In this document: positions 17,379 through 25,554 of the stretch, piece after piece | Position numbering within the stretch: position 1 is the first letter of the stretch | Layout: each line of letters opens with the position of its first letter | Source of the DNA: CAZTVF01 sp964616985 | GTDB lineage: Bacteria > Planctomycetota > Phycisphaerae > SM23-33 | Reading direction: 5' to 3' | DNA length: 34,551 nt | Assembly (NCBI GenBank): GCA_964616985.1 | Contig: CAZTVF010000050.1 | Location: 1-34,551, forward strand | Program-made: the position numbers and the translations under genes | Notes under the pieces: model-generated | The model's input: only the letters and a program-made list of their open reading frames with translations | What the model was told of the DNA's origin: nothing | Database searches by the model: none

Positions 17379-18560
17379 CTAGCTCGCCGCCCGCGTCGTT
17401 GCTTCGGCCGGGGCCGTCGTCGCCCGCGCCGAGGCGGGGGTGGTCGCCGGGACCGTCGTGGCCGGAGCGGAGGCCGGTCTGGTCGTCGCCGGCACGGTCG
17501 TCGGGCGGCTGGCCGGGGCCGAGGCGGGCTTCTGAAGCGACGGCGGCAGTTCCGCCGTCGTCACGCGGTGCTTATCCGCCAGCGTGTCGCCCAGTTCCAC
17601 GGCCCAGTAATCCTGACCGATCCGCAAGATCACGCGGCTGTCGGTGAACTCGCGCGGGTTGCCTTTGCGCGGCATGGGGCGGCAGTCGACCATGACGACC
17701 TTTGCATCGCCCCACTGGTCGCCGGGCTTGTACGTCCGCGTCTCGTTGCTGCCGGTGTTTCGCACATAGACATAGTCCTTGCCGAACAGCGTCGGCAGTC
17801 CTGTCACGCGAAGTCGGGAGTCTTGCGATTCGGAGATCCGCGGCTGGGGCGTCTCAGCCGGTCGCTCCGGGGTCGGGTCCACCCGCGCCACCGGCGGACG
17901 CGCCACGTAGGGGCGGAACATGTCCCGAAGCGCGATCACCTCGTACTGCTCGCGCTGGGCGGTGTCGAGGCTGCCTGCCGGCTCGGTGGCGGCGCTGGTG
18001 GTGGGTCTGGCCCCTGCCTTGGGCGCTTCCAGCGCCAGCGTCGAGTATTTGAACTGAACATTCATCTTCCCGTCGCTCAGCGGAATCAGCGACAGCGTCT
18101 CCAGCCGATGCACGTGCGTTTCGGAATCCAGCAGGTACAGCAGGTTCACGATGTGCGCCAGCTTCGCGCCGTTGATCGTCATCGTCCGGCTGATTTCCTT
18201 GTCCTTGCTCTTGGCGCCGCTGGCGATCAGCCGCGGCGAGACCGTCGAGGATGTCAACTGCTGTGCGGCCAGGCCGCTGGGCGCCATCAGTTCCATCAGG
18301 CGGGCCCGCATCTCCTCGCCCACCTTCGACTCATCGGTGCTGAACGTGCGGCCGTAGTATTCGGCCAGCCGCTGGTTGATGCCCTTGATGCGGCCGTTCT
18401 CCCGCGTGAGCTTGGTCACCGACTCCTGCAGCGCCCGCGAGTCTCTCTGCAGCGTCACGGCCGGGGAGATGAACACGGCATCGACGGCGCGGTAGAGCAG
18501 GACGATCGCGAAGACGACACCCAGCACCACGAGTAGCTTCTTTTTATCCTTCACCGTCAT
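17379..18560 (-). CDS. gspM: GspM/PilO-like inner-membrane protein with GspC/PilP-like region (393 aa)
   Basis: The start at 18560 is chosen because AGGAGG lies 5 nt upstream and the ATG overlaps the gspL stop as ATGA. The longer frame from 18578 would begin before that site. Layout: a Lys-rich cytoplasmic N-end, one membrane segment (about 9-23), a coiled-coil stretch (about 35-70), a PilO/GspM-like domain to about 180, an Ala/Thr linker, then EVIALRDMFRPY (about 207-218). That motif is typical of the PilP/GspC class, and a small beta domain follows (about 248-325; VTGLP, YVRNTG, TYKPGDQWG) resembling the GspC/PilP homology region. The tail is Ala/Pro/Thr/Ser-rich. No separate gspC is seen, so this protein may do both jobs: assembly-platform link and secretin contact. 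The GspC-like assignment is the weaker part. Confidence 0.82.
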   Translation of the reverse strand: MTVKDKKKLLVVLGVVFAIVLLYRAVDAVFISPAVTLQRDSRALQESVTKLTRENGRIKGINQRLAEYYGRTFSTDESKVGEEMRARLMELMAPSGLAAQQLTSSTVSPRLIASGAKSKDKEISRTMTINGAKLAHIVNLLYLLDSETHVHRLETLSLIPLSDGKMNVQFKYSTLALEAPKAGARPTTSAATEPAGSLDTAQREQYEVIALRDMFRPYVARPPVARVDPTPERPAETPQPRISESQDSRLRVTGLPTLFGKDYVYVRNTGSNETRTYKPGDQWGDAKVVMVDCRPMPRKGNPREFTDSRVILRIGQDYWAVELGDTLADKHRVTTAELPPSLQKPASAPASRPTTVPATTRPASAPATTVPATTPASARATTAPAEATTRAAS

Positions 18561-20278
18561 CGCGGCCTCCTGCCCCATGTGCGATTGGGGTCGCGCGGAC
18601 GGTTCGGATCGTAGGAGCGGTTCGGGTCGTACGATCGGGTTGGATCGCTGTAGGCCGGAACGGGCGACGGCGCGAGGTTGACGGTGCGCGGGGTGGCATT
18701 GGGAATGGGCGAACTTGTCCGGGGCGGCAGGCGGGGAGTCTCCTGCAATGCCACGTCATCGGCCGGTCGGCTGGTCGGCTGCGTCGCGGCCAGATCGATC
18801 ATCGTGTTCCGGGAGACGCGCACGTCCATCTCGGCCGAGTGCATGTACGAGTTCTCGGATGTCTTCCGCTGGCTGCCGACGCGGCAGTCGTAGCCGGCCT
18901 GCTCGAGGCGGTCGGCGATCTCGGTGATCGTCTGTTCGCTATTGGCGCGGATGGTGAACTTCATGCTGCTGGCGCTGGCGTTGAAGCCGTTGATGTATGC
19001 ATCCTTGCATGAAGGCATGATGCACGAGATCAACGCCAGGTGGTTCAGCCACGGGAACCGCTCGCGTTCCCAGGCGTCGATCTTCTTCACCCGCTCCTCG
19101 GCCAGGTCGACGGCCTTCTTCTCTTCCTGCAGTTTGGTCAGGTCCGACTGGAGCTTGCGTTTCTGGGCGTCCAGGCCGCCGATGTACATCTCGCGGCCGA
19201 TGGCGACGCCCATCAGCAGCACCAGCAGGCTGACGGCGAGCGTCGCGATGCGGACCTTGCGCATGTTGCGCTGCACGTGCGGCCGCTTGGGATTGAGGAA
19301 ATCGAAGGGGATGGCCTCGGCCTTGCCGTAGCCCACCACCAGGCCCAGGGCAGAGATGAACTCCGAGCCCTGCCCCCCGTGCGATTCGAGGCCCATGCGG
19401 GTCGTGACGTCCATCACCTGGCAGGCGGCGCCCAGGCGTTTGGCCAATTCCCTGGCCACCTGCGCCTCGATGCCCGTGCCGCCGGCAACGAACACGCTGC
19501 GGATCTTGCCCCCGCCCTCCACCGACTGGTAGCTCTGCAGACTGCGAGCCGCTTCGGTGACCACGAAGTTCACCGCCTCGGGACTGCCCGCGGCGGCCTT
19601 GCCCATGGCCGAGCGGCTGAAGGCGAGTGCCTCGCCCAACAGCACGTCAATTTCGGTTTCGTCGGCGGTCACGTGCACCACGGCCCGCACGGCATCGGCG
19701 GAGCCCGCGGCGCAGGCGTTGGCGCAGAAGTGGTTCGAGTAAGGCCGCAACGCCAGCGTCGCCAGCCTCGCGCCGGCCGTCATCGCAACCTGGCGGAAGT
19801 AATCCACCGCCGGCACGCGCACGGCCGCCACCAGCACGTTGATGCCGTCGGCCTTGGCCTCGCCGCCGGAGGCGCCGAAGTGGCTTTCGATCGTGAAATC
19901 GATGACCGCCTCTTCCAGTCGGAAGGGCAGTTCCTTCTCCACCTGGTAGCGGACCATCGAGGCGAGTTCGATCTCCTGCGTGCCAGGCGGCAGCGAGAGC
20001 GTTTTGAGCACGGCCTGGCCGCGGGGGACGTTCATGAGCACCGTCGCGCCGCCCAGGCCGTGATCCTTCATCGCCCGCCCCAGCAGCACGCCCACGGCCT
20101 GCGGATCGGCAAGGTCGGTGCCGTCGGGGACAGCCGCCGTGCAGAGCTTCAGCACGCGCATCTGTTCGCCGACGCGTTCGGCTTCCACCAGGCGTATCTG
20201 CTTGCTGTCGAAGTCGACGGCGACCACCCGCCGGGCGGGACCGCGCATCGATCTCAGTTGTTGCAGCAGGCTGGGCAT
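18557..20278 (-). CDS. gspL: GspL-like PilM-PilN fusion protein (573 aa)
   Basis: Residues about 15-320 form an actin-like (PilM/GspL cytoplasmic) ATPase fold. It opens with VVAVDFDSKQIRLVE as the first phosphate loop, has LPPGTQEIELASMVRYQVEKELPF in the middle (positions 97-119), and VFVAGGTGIEAQVARELAKRL as the late motif (262-282). DFLNPKRP at about 326-333 matches the short N-terminal motif of PilN-like proteins. A membrane helix (343-361), a coiled coil (about 368-405) and a small periplasmic domain follow. The C-terminus is low-complexity with repeated SYDPNR units. In T2SS, GspL anchors the GspE ATPase to the membrane. The gene starts 17 nt after the gspK stop, with GAAGGA upstream, and ends in an ATGA overlap with gspM. 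Confidence 0.88.
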   Translation of the reverse strand: MPSLLQQLRSMRGPARRVVAVDFDSKQIRLVEAERVGEQMRVLKLCTAAVPDGTDLADPQAVGVLLGRAMKDHGLGGATVLMNVPRGQAVLKTLSLPPGTQEIELASMVRYQVEKELPFRLEEAVIDFTIESHFGASGGEAKADGINVLVAAVRVPAVDYFRQVAMTAGARLATLALRPYSNHFCANACAAGSADAVRAVVHVTADETEIDVLLGEALAFSRSAMGKAAAGSPEAVNFVVTEAARSLQSYQSVEGGGKIRSVFVAGGTGIEAQVARELAKRLGAACQVMDVTTRMGLESHGGQGSEFISALGLVVGYGKAEAIPFDFLNPKRPHVQRNMRKVRIATLAVSLLVLLMGVAIGREMYIGGLDAQKRKLQSDLTKLQEEKKAVDLAEERVKKIDAWERERFPWLNHLALISCIMPSCKDAYINGFNASASSMKFTIRANSEQTITEIADRLEQAGYDCRVGSQRKTSENSYMHSAEMDVRVSRNTMIDLAATQPTSRPADDVALQETPRLPPRTSSPIPNATPRTVNLAPSPVPAYSDPTRSYDPNRSYDPNRPRDPNRTWGRRPR

Positions 20279-20294
20279 GTCTCGGTACTTCCTT

Positions 20295-21719
20295 CTACTT
20301 CACGGTCAGTTTCTCGACCTCAACCGGCACCGGCATGCCCATGCGGCTGATGTCCCGCACGTACATCACCCGCGGCGTGCCCTGGGCGAAATCCACGATC
20401 GCCTCCAGCGCATGATAACGGCCGCTGGGTATGGCATACCCAACGCAGCGAATTCGAAACTGACAGCTTCTACCCGTGATAAACGGGGCTACTTGCTTAA
20501 ACTTGCTGGAATCCAGAACGTTTTCCCCAACCAGCCAGCCCAATGACATTTTCTTTTGCGGATCCAAGGCCCCGCGAGCGTCGGCAATCTGCGTCGCCAA
20601 CTGCTCGTCCATCCCCTCCAGGCAGGCCAGCACTGCGGGCGAGGCCGTGTTGATGTTGACCAGGCCCGGCACGATCCCGTTGGCGGGCATCGTGGTGAAC
20701 TTGTCCATCACCAGGCCGATGTTGCCCCCGTCGACGCCGGACTTGATGCGGATGGCCGAGCCATCGGGGTTCTTGCGGGTCTTGACGTCGTACTGCATGT
20801 CCAGAAGCTGCGAGGAATGGCGGAACATGTTGCCCTCGCGGCGGTAGGTGGTGACGAAGTCCACCGTCTCCTTGGGCAGGCCCGCCGAGGCCAGGGCGCC
20901 CAGTTCCTCCGTCGTGCCGTTGAGGTTGATCCGCTTGCCGCCGTTGGCGTCGACGTTCATCTCGTAGCTGCACACGGTGGCCGAACCCACCAGGCTCGTG
21001 TCGAGCTTGCCGTCGCGATTGTCGGGCGGGAAGGTGTCGTCGCCGTCGTCCTCATTCCTGTCCAGGACGCCATTGAGGTTGTAGTCCTCGCCGTAGACGA
21101 TCGCGCCGGTGAAGCCCTTGACCAGCAGCAGTTCCTCCAGCGTGCCCAAGGGGCCGTTCTTGATCATGTAGCCCACCGGCAGGCGGCTATAGTACTCCTG
21201 CTCGGCCCCTTCGGGGCGGGTATCGCTGTCGCGGTCGCGGTAGTCCATGAGGCAGTCGACCAAGGGGGCCGTCATGTTGGGCAGCTTGGCCAGGGCGGCG
21301 GCGCCGGCGGTGTTGATGTTGATCTTGCTGGCCTCGTCGGTCACGCCGTAGCGCGGCGTGAGCGGATCGAGAGGGTTCTCCGCATAGACGGAGAAATACC
21401 ACGTCTGGTCGCCGTCGCGGAAGGCGAGCTGATCCTGGAAGATCGCCGGGTTGTCGCGCCACACGGCCGGGTCGTTGCGCGACGCGGCGAGGATGGCGAT
21501 GGTCCGCTGCAGTCCGGCGGAGGCGGCTTCATACGCTTGCTGACGGCTGTTGGCGGCCGTCGAGGCCGTCACCTCGGCCCGCATGCGAAACAGCAGCCCC
21601 GCCGCCACCATCGCCGCCAGCGCCGTCATCACCATCACAGCCACGATGATCGTGCCTCGCACGCGGGTCATCACGCGGGAACTGGCTCCTGGCCGATGGG
21701 CGTGGTCGGGCCGACTCAT
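20295..21719 (-). CDS. gspK: Minor pseudopilin GspK (474 aa)
   Basis: The pseudopilin N-terminus is a basic leader followed by RVRG, then TIIVAVMVMTALAAMVAAGL. Cleavage after Gly would leave a +5 residue that is not Glu, which is characteristic of GspK alone among pseudopilins. The large soluble domain contains two helix-hairpin-helix-like segments, ININTAGAAALAKLP (about 133-150) and GLVNINTASPAVLACLEGMD (positions about 357-376), as in known GspK. The acidic insert YNLNGVLDRNEDDGDD could bind calcium, as tip pseudopilins do. In the family GspK caps the pseudopilus with GspI and GspJ. Its ATG overlaps the gspJ stop (ATGA at 21719-21716). The length is somewhat above the roughly 320-residue enterobacterial form. 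Confidence 0.92.
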   Translation of the reverse strand: MSRPDHAHRPGASSRVMTRVRGTIIVAVMVMTALAAMVAAGLLFRMRAEVTASTAANSRQQAYEAASAGLQRTIAILAASRNDPAVWRDNPAIFQDQLAFRDGDQTWYFSVYAENPLDPLTPRYGVTDEASKININTAGAAALAKLPNMTAPLVDCLMDYRDRDSDTRPEGAEQEYYSRLPVGYMIKNGPLGTLEELLLVKGFTGAIVYGEDYNLNGVLDRNEDDGDDTFPPDNRDGKLDTSLVGSATVCSYEMNVDANGGKRINLNGTTEELGALASAGLPKETVDFVTTYRREGNMFRHSSQLLDMQYDVKTRKNPDGSAIRIKSGVDGGNIGLVMDKFTTMPANGIVPGLVNINTASPAVLACLEGMDEQLATQIADARGALDPQKKMSLGWLVGENVLDSSKFKQVAPFITGRSCQFRIRCVGYAIPSGRYHALEAIVDFAQGTPRVMYVRDISRMGMPVPVEVEKLTVK

Positions 21720-22534
21720 GGCGTCCCTCCCCCGCCGGCGCTGTCCATGCGGCGGCCCGCGTTGGGATCGCGTGCTGCGCCATCGCCCGTCGCGGGGGTG
21801 GTCGCCCCGCCGGCCGACGCGCCGATCGTCTTGATGCCCGCCGAGGCGGCGCCGCCGGAGGGCACGAACACCACGCGGCGAAACACCGTTGAGGTCTTCA
21901 TGTATTCATCGACGGCCATGTCCTGCGGCACGGCCTCGCCGCCAAGGACGATCTCCACGGCCACCGGCAGCAGCGCCGCCGGCGTGTCGCCATCCTCCTG
22001 CTGCTCCGAGTCCCGCCACGCGTCGCGCCAGATCTCGCCGTCGAAGAAGCGGAACTTGATGTACCGAATCTGGCTGCTCACCAACTGCGTCTCGATGCCC
22101 GCCGTGGCCGACTCGGCCGCGAGGATCTTCTGGCACGCCCGTTCGAGGCCGGTCACCTCGCCGGTTTCCTCGTCCACCCGCAGGCGGTAGGTCATCATCT
22201 GCAAATCCTGCTCGGGAGGGGGCGGGGTCTCATCGACCTTGGGCGTCACCCAGGCCGCCGGCCCCGGCAGCGAAGAACTGATGAACGATATCGTGTTGCC
22301 GTCGCTGGTCATGCCGATGTTGAGGAACGGGTACACCATCGCCGAACGCAGTTCGTTCGTCAGGTGATCCATCACGCCGCGTTCGGCCGTGACGAACTCA
22401 ATCTTCTTTACCACCAGCGCGCGGCAGTTCATGGCGTAGGTGCTGAACGAGAACAGCGCCCCCAGCAGCCCCGAGGCCAGGCCGATGGCGAGCAGCACCT
22501 CCAGCAGCGTGAACGCGGCGGCGCGGCGGTTCAT
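21716..22534 (-). CDS. gspJ: Minor pseudopilin GspJ (272 aa)
   Basis: The type IV prepilin N-terminus is MNRRAAA followed by FTLLEVLLAIGLASGLLGALF. The predicted cleavage is A|FTLLE with Glu at +5; the -1 residue is Ala instead of the usual Gly. The assignment to GspJ rests on length, gene order (after gspI, before gspK) and the late beta-rich domain. The C-terminal tail is Gly/Ala/Thr-rich. It starts in an ATGA overlap with gspI and ends in one with gspK. In the family it belongs to the pseudopilus tip complex. Confidence 0.87.
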   Translation of the reverse strand: MNRRAAAFTLLEVLLAIGLASGLLGALFSFSTYAMNCRALVVKKIEFVTAERGVMDHLTNELRSAMVYPFLNIGMTSDGNTISFISSSLPGPAAWVTPKVDETPPPPEQDLQMMTYRLRVDEETGEVTGLERACQKILAAESATAGIETQLVSSQIRYIKFRFFDGEIWRDAWRDSEQQEDGDTPAALLPVAVEIVLGGEAVPQDMAVDEYMKTSTVFRRVVFVPSGGAASAGIKTIGASAGGATTPATGDGAARDPNAGRRMDSAGGGGTP

Positions 22535-23199
22535 TGGGAACCTCCGGCCGCGGAAGAGGACGCGTCAGCGGCAGCGGCCGCAGAGGCATCGTCGACCAGA
22601 TGGATGATGGAATAAGAGTAGCCCGTGGGCAGGTACGTCACCACGACCTTCACCTGCGTGGCCGTCGGCGCGTCGGGAGGCACCTCGGCGGGCGTGGCGA
22701 TGACTTCCCACGTCCACTGATCGTCGCCTTCCTCGAACGCCAGCGGGCCCTCGTTCTGGGGCACGCCCCCCACCATCTGCAACTCGCTGAGTCGCGTTAC
22801 GGCCAGGTCCACGGCCTTGGCCTGCAGCATCACGCGGTCGGCAGCGGCCAGGGCCGAGTTCATGCCGTTCAATATCACGATCGACGAGAAGGCGAAGATC
22901 GCCACGCTGAACACGACCTCCAGCAGGGCCGCGCCGAGGGCAGAATTGCGGATTTCGGATTGCGGATTGCGGATTGAAGAGCTTCGCGACGCCGGGGCGC
23001 TATGGAGTATGCCGAAAGTCGAAATGCGAGACGCGGGATTCTTCACGGCTCGTCCCGCCGCGCGAAGGGGATTGCGGACCTGCCTGCCGGCAGGCAGGTT
23101 GCGGATTGGACAGTGCGACCGCTCGCGGTTTGAGGATGTGCTCGAGCCGGCGACGTCTTCCGCCAATCCGAAATCCGAATTCCGAAATCCGAAATTCAT
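22531..23199 (-). CDS. gspI: Minor pseudopilin GspI with repeat-derived leader (222 aa as read)
   Basis: The pseudopilin core is NSALG followed by AALLEVVFSVAIFAFSSI. Cleavage G|AALLE leaves Glu at +5, and the mature part (about 133 aa) has the size and late VTYLPTGYSYSI strand of GspI-type minor pilins. The ATG at 23199 overlaps the gspH stop (ATGA), which implies a leader of 89 residues, far above the normal 5-25. Nearly all of that leader (residues 2-86) is encoded by a 255-bp palindromic repeat element (22943-23197), read in frame as RNSDFG, RNLPAGRQ and IRNPQSEIRNS. A GTG at 23046 is an alternative in-frame start, still inside the element. The mature protein would not contain repeat sequence. 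Whether the long leader is processed is unknown. Confidence 0.82.
   Translation of the reverse strand: MNFGFRNSDFGLAEDVAGSSTSSNRERSHCPIRNLPAGRQVRNPLRAAGRAVKNPASRISTFGILHSAPASRSSSIRNPQSEIRNSALGAALLEVVFSVAIFAFSSIVILNGMNSALAAADRVMLQAKAVDLAVTRLSELQMVGGVPQNEGPLAFEEGDDQWTWEVIATPAEVPPDAPTATQVKVVVTYLPTGYSYSIIHLVDDASAAAAADASSSAAGGSQ
22943..23197. repeat. 255-bp composite palindromic repeat inside gspI leader
   Basis: The ends are inverted repeats of 34 bp (22943-22976 and 23164-23197) that match at 30 of 34 positions. They are built from GGATTTCGG/GGATTGCGG heptamer-like units. Inside lies a perfect palindrome, CCTGCCTGCCGGCAGGCAGG, at 23079-23098, flanked by GATTGCGG-like units. The length is exactly 85 codons, with no stop in the gspI frame. 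No transposase is encoded, so this is a non-autonomous, REP/MITE-like element. Confidence 0.8.
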
Positions 23200-23867
23200 G
23201 GCGTCGCCCCCGCGCGATGCTCTTGGGCCTCTTCGGCCGAAAGCATGTTCGTGGTCACCGCCCCGTTGAGGCCGTCGAGTTGCAGAATCACCACGCGGCC
23301 GTCGGCGGCGTCGGTGGAGACGAGTTCAAGCACGGCGGAATCGCAATGACCGTCGGGGTAGAAGGTGACGGCCTGCAGGGGGTTCTGTGCGTCGGCGGGC
23401 GCGGCCGAGTAGTTCGTCGCCAGCGTCGCGAATGCGTCGGCGCCGGTGAGTTCGCAGCGGCGGATGCGCACGTCGGTGCGGGGGATCTCGGCGTCCCAGC
23501 TGGCGCTGGTGAAGGGCTGGAACTGTCCGGGATTCTCCAGGGGCTTGGGCTCCCACAGCATCATGAGGTCGCCGGACTGGGGGTCGAAGTTCAGCTGCAG
23601 GCGAAGCTGGCGGTTGGAGGCCTCGGCCCGGGCCATCCGCAGGACGGCCTCCATCTGCCGCGCCCCCTCGGACAATCGCCGCGCCTGCCAGGGGCCGAAC
23701 TGAATCACGACCAGGCTGGCGAGGACCAGCAACAGAATCACCACCAGCATCAACTCGATCAGCGTGAATGCCGGGGCCTTGGCCCAACGCCCCCGCCGAA
23801 CACGCCGGCGAGAGCGGGGCGGCCGCGAATCAATTTGCCGTCTGGTCGATCGAGCTCTTGATGTCAT
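23196..23867 (-). CDS. gspH: Pseudopilin GspH (start uncertain)
   Basis: The pseudopilin signature is KAPA followed by FTLIELMLVVILLLVLASLV, with predicted cleavage A|FTLIE (Ala at -1). The soluble domain (about 150 residues) suits GspH, and the gene order after gspG supports this. The start is ambiguous. I give the ATG at 23867, which overlaps gspG by 38 nt and leaves a 31-residue, very Arg-rich leader (SRRRVRRGRWAK). ATGs at 23888 and 23936 give still longer leaders. A non-ATG start nearer the cleavage site cannot be excluded. The gene ends in an ATGA overlap with gspI. In the family GspH links the tip complex to the GspG shaft. Confidence 0.83.
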   Translation of the reverse strand: MTSRARSTRRQIDSRPPRSRRRVRRGRWAKAPAFTLIELMLVVILLLVLASLVVIQFGPWQARRLSEGARQMEAVLRMARAEASNRQLRLQLNFDPQSGDLMMLWEPKPLENPGQFQPFTSASWDAEIPRTDVRIRRCELTGADAFATLATNYSAAPADAQNPLQAVTFYPDGHCDSAVLELVSTDAADGRVVILQLDGLNGAVTTNMLSAEEAQEHRAGATP

Positions 23868-24297
23868 CTTCGGTCCCGTCCTGGCCATCGGGCCCGCACG
23901 AGTAGACCAAGAAGGCCGGGCCGGTGCCGCCGGCACTGCTCGACTCGAGGTTCTTGTACTTCAGCTCATTGCCCCACGGATCCTTGGGGACCATGCCGTC
24001 CTTGAGGAACGGGCCGCTGCCGTCTTTCCACAGCTTCGCCTGGGCCTCATCATCGGGAACCGTCACCAGTTCCTGCAGACCCTTGTCTTCCGTCGGGAAC
24101 CGGCGCATGGCCACCTGGAACATCTCCACCTGCCCGGCAACCTGCTTCACGAGCGTCTCGGCCGTGCCCTTGTGCATGCTGTTCATGATGCGGGGGTAGG
24201 CAATCACGGCCACGCCCGCCAAGAGCACCATGATGCCGACGACCAACATCAGTTCGATCAGCGTAAAACCCGTTCTTCTCGCACGACCGCGTCTCAT
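23830..24297 (-). CDS. gspG: Major pseudopilin GspG (155 aa)
   Basis: This is a textbook major pseudopilin: MRRGRARRTG leader, cleavage G|FTLIE with Glu at +5, then a hydrophobic helix (LMLVVGIMVLLAGVAVIAYP). The body has RFPTEDKGLQEL (66-77), DPWGNELKY (106-114) and an acidic calcium-loop-like CGPDGQDGTEDDI (134-146), all conserved landmarks of GspG. Its length matches the family. GGAG stands 8 nt upstream of the ATG. GspG polymerises into the pseudopilus that drives substrate through the secretin. Confidence 0.96.
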   Translation of the reverse strand: MRRGRARRTGFTLIELMLVVGIMVLLAGVAVIAYPRIMNSMHKGTAETLVKQVAGQVEMFQVAMRRFPTEDKGLQELVTVPDDEAQAKLWKDGSGPFLKDGMVPKDPWGNELKYKNLESSSAGGTGPAFLVYSCGPDGQDGTEDDIKSSIDQTAN

Positions 24298-24352
24298 TTG
24301 TGTTTCTCCATTTCGGGACTACTTTTGCGGGCCAGTTGTTTCAACCCGGCCG

Positions 24353-25546
24353 CTAACGCAACGTTTCGCTCATGGTGAAGATCGGGAACAGCAGCCCCAC
24401 GGCCACGAAACCGATCACGATGGCCATCACCACCAGGATCAGCGGCTCGACAAGACGGACGGCGTTGTCGACCTGCCGGTTGGTGTGGCGTTCGACGGTG
24501 TCGGCGATCTGCACGAGCACCTTTTCCATCTGGTTGGATTCCTCGGCCACCGCGATCATCTCCAGCACCTCGGGCGGGAAGAGATTGCCCTTCTTGAGGG
24601 GCTCGGCCAGCGGCTGGCCCGCGCGGACATTCTCGGCGGCGGACTCGATGCAGTCGGCCAGGGCGCGGCTGCCGGCGGCGTCCTTGGCGATGGCCAGGGA
24701 GGTCAGCAGCGGCACGCCGTTGGCCAGCATCGTGCCCAGGATTCGGCAGAATCGCGTGATGCCGATCATCTTGGTGGCCTTGCCCGCGATGGGCACGCGC
24801 AGGGCGAAGCGTTCATACAGGTCCCGCCCCCGCTGGCTGCGGATGGCATAGCGAAGGCCCAGGAACACACCCGCCACCAGCACACCCAGCATCCACACGT
24901 GCTCGACCATCAGGTCGCTGAGGCCGAACAGCACCACCGTCGGGGCCGGCAGGGTCATGCGGCTGAACAGCGGCTTGAACCGCGGCACCAGGAACACCAG
25001 CACCGCCACCATCATGATCGACCCGATGACCGTGAGAACCACCGGGTAGATCAGCGCCCCTCGAACCTTCGATCGCAGTTCGTCCTGTCGTTCAAGGAAG
25101 GTCGAGAGGTTGGTCATCACGTCTTCGAGGAATCCGGCCTTCTCGCCCGCCCGCACCATGGCTGAGTGCAGCGGCGGAAACGTCTTGGGCCGGGCGACCA
25201 TCGCGTCGGCGAGCGTCTTGCCGCCGGACACATCGTCCCGCACCTCGGTCAGCACCGCCGCCAGGCGGCGGTTGGTGGCCGCCCGGATGATCGTGTCCAT
25301 CGAACGCAGCAGCGGCACGCCCGCCTTGAGAAGGTCGGCCATCTGGCCGTACAGGGCCGCCAGGTCGCGCAGGCGGATCTTGCCGCCGCCGCGGCGGTCC
25401 TGCACCGCCTGCTGAACCCACACGCGGACGGGATACAACTGCTTCTCATCGAGCGTGCGCACGACGGCATTCTCGTTGTCCGCCTGCATCACGCCCGCCA
25501 CCTCCTGGCCGGAGGCGCTCTTGGCTATGTATTGAAAGTTGGCCAT
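24353..25546 (-). CDS. gspF: T2SS inner-membrane platform protein GspF (397 aa)
   Basis: Two T2SSF repeats are visible (about 62-185 and 264-387), with LLKAGVPLLRSMD (72-84) and MLANGVPLLTSL (273-284) as the equivalent motifs. There are three membrane helices (about 167-187, 215-233, 368-389), as in GspF/PilC. The length is normal. No Shine-Dalgarno sequence stands before the ATG at 25546: the upstream 20 nt belong to the edge of a palindromic repeat element in the gspE-gspF gap. Expression may therefore differ from the neighbouring coupled genes. Confidence 0.95.
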   Translation of the reverse strand: MANFQYIAKSASGQEVAGVMQADNENAVVRTLDEKQLYPVRVWVQQAVQDRRGGGKIRLRDLAALYGQMADLLKAGVPLLRSMDTIIRAATNRRLAAVLTEVRDDVSGGKTLADAMVARPKTFPPLHSAMVRAGEKAGFLEDVMTNLSTFLERQDELRSKVRGALIYPVVLTVIGSIMMVAVLVFLVPRFKPLFSRMTLPAPTVVLFGLSDLMVEHVWMLGVLVAGVFLGLRYAIRSQRGRDLYERFALRVPIAGKATKMIGITRFCRILGTMLANGVPLLTSLAIAKDAAGSRALADCIESAAENVRAGQPLAEPLKKGNLFPPEVLEMIAVAEESNQMEKVLVQIADTVERHTNRQVDNAVRLVEPLILVVMAIVIGFVAVGLLFPIFTMSETLR

Positions 25547-25554
25547 GAAGTCAT

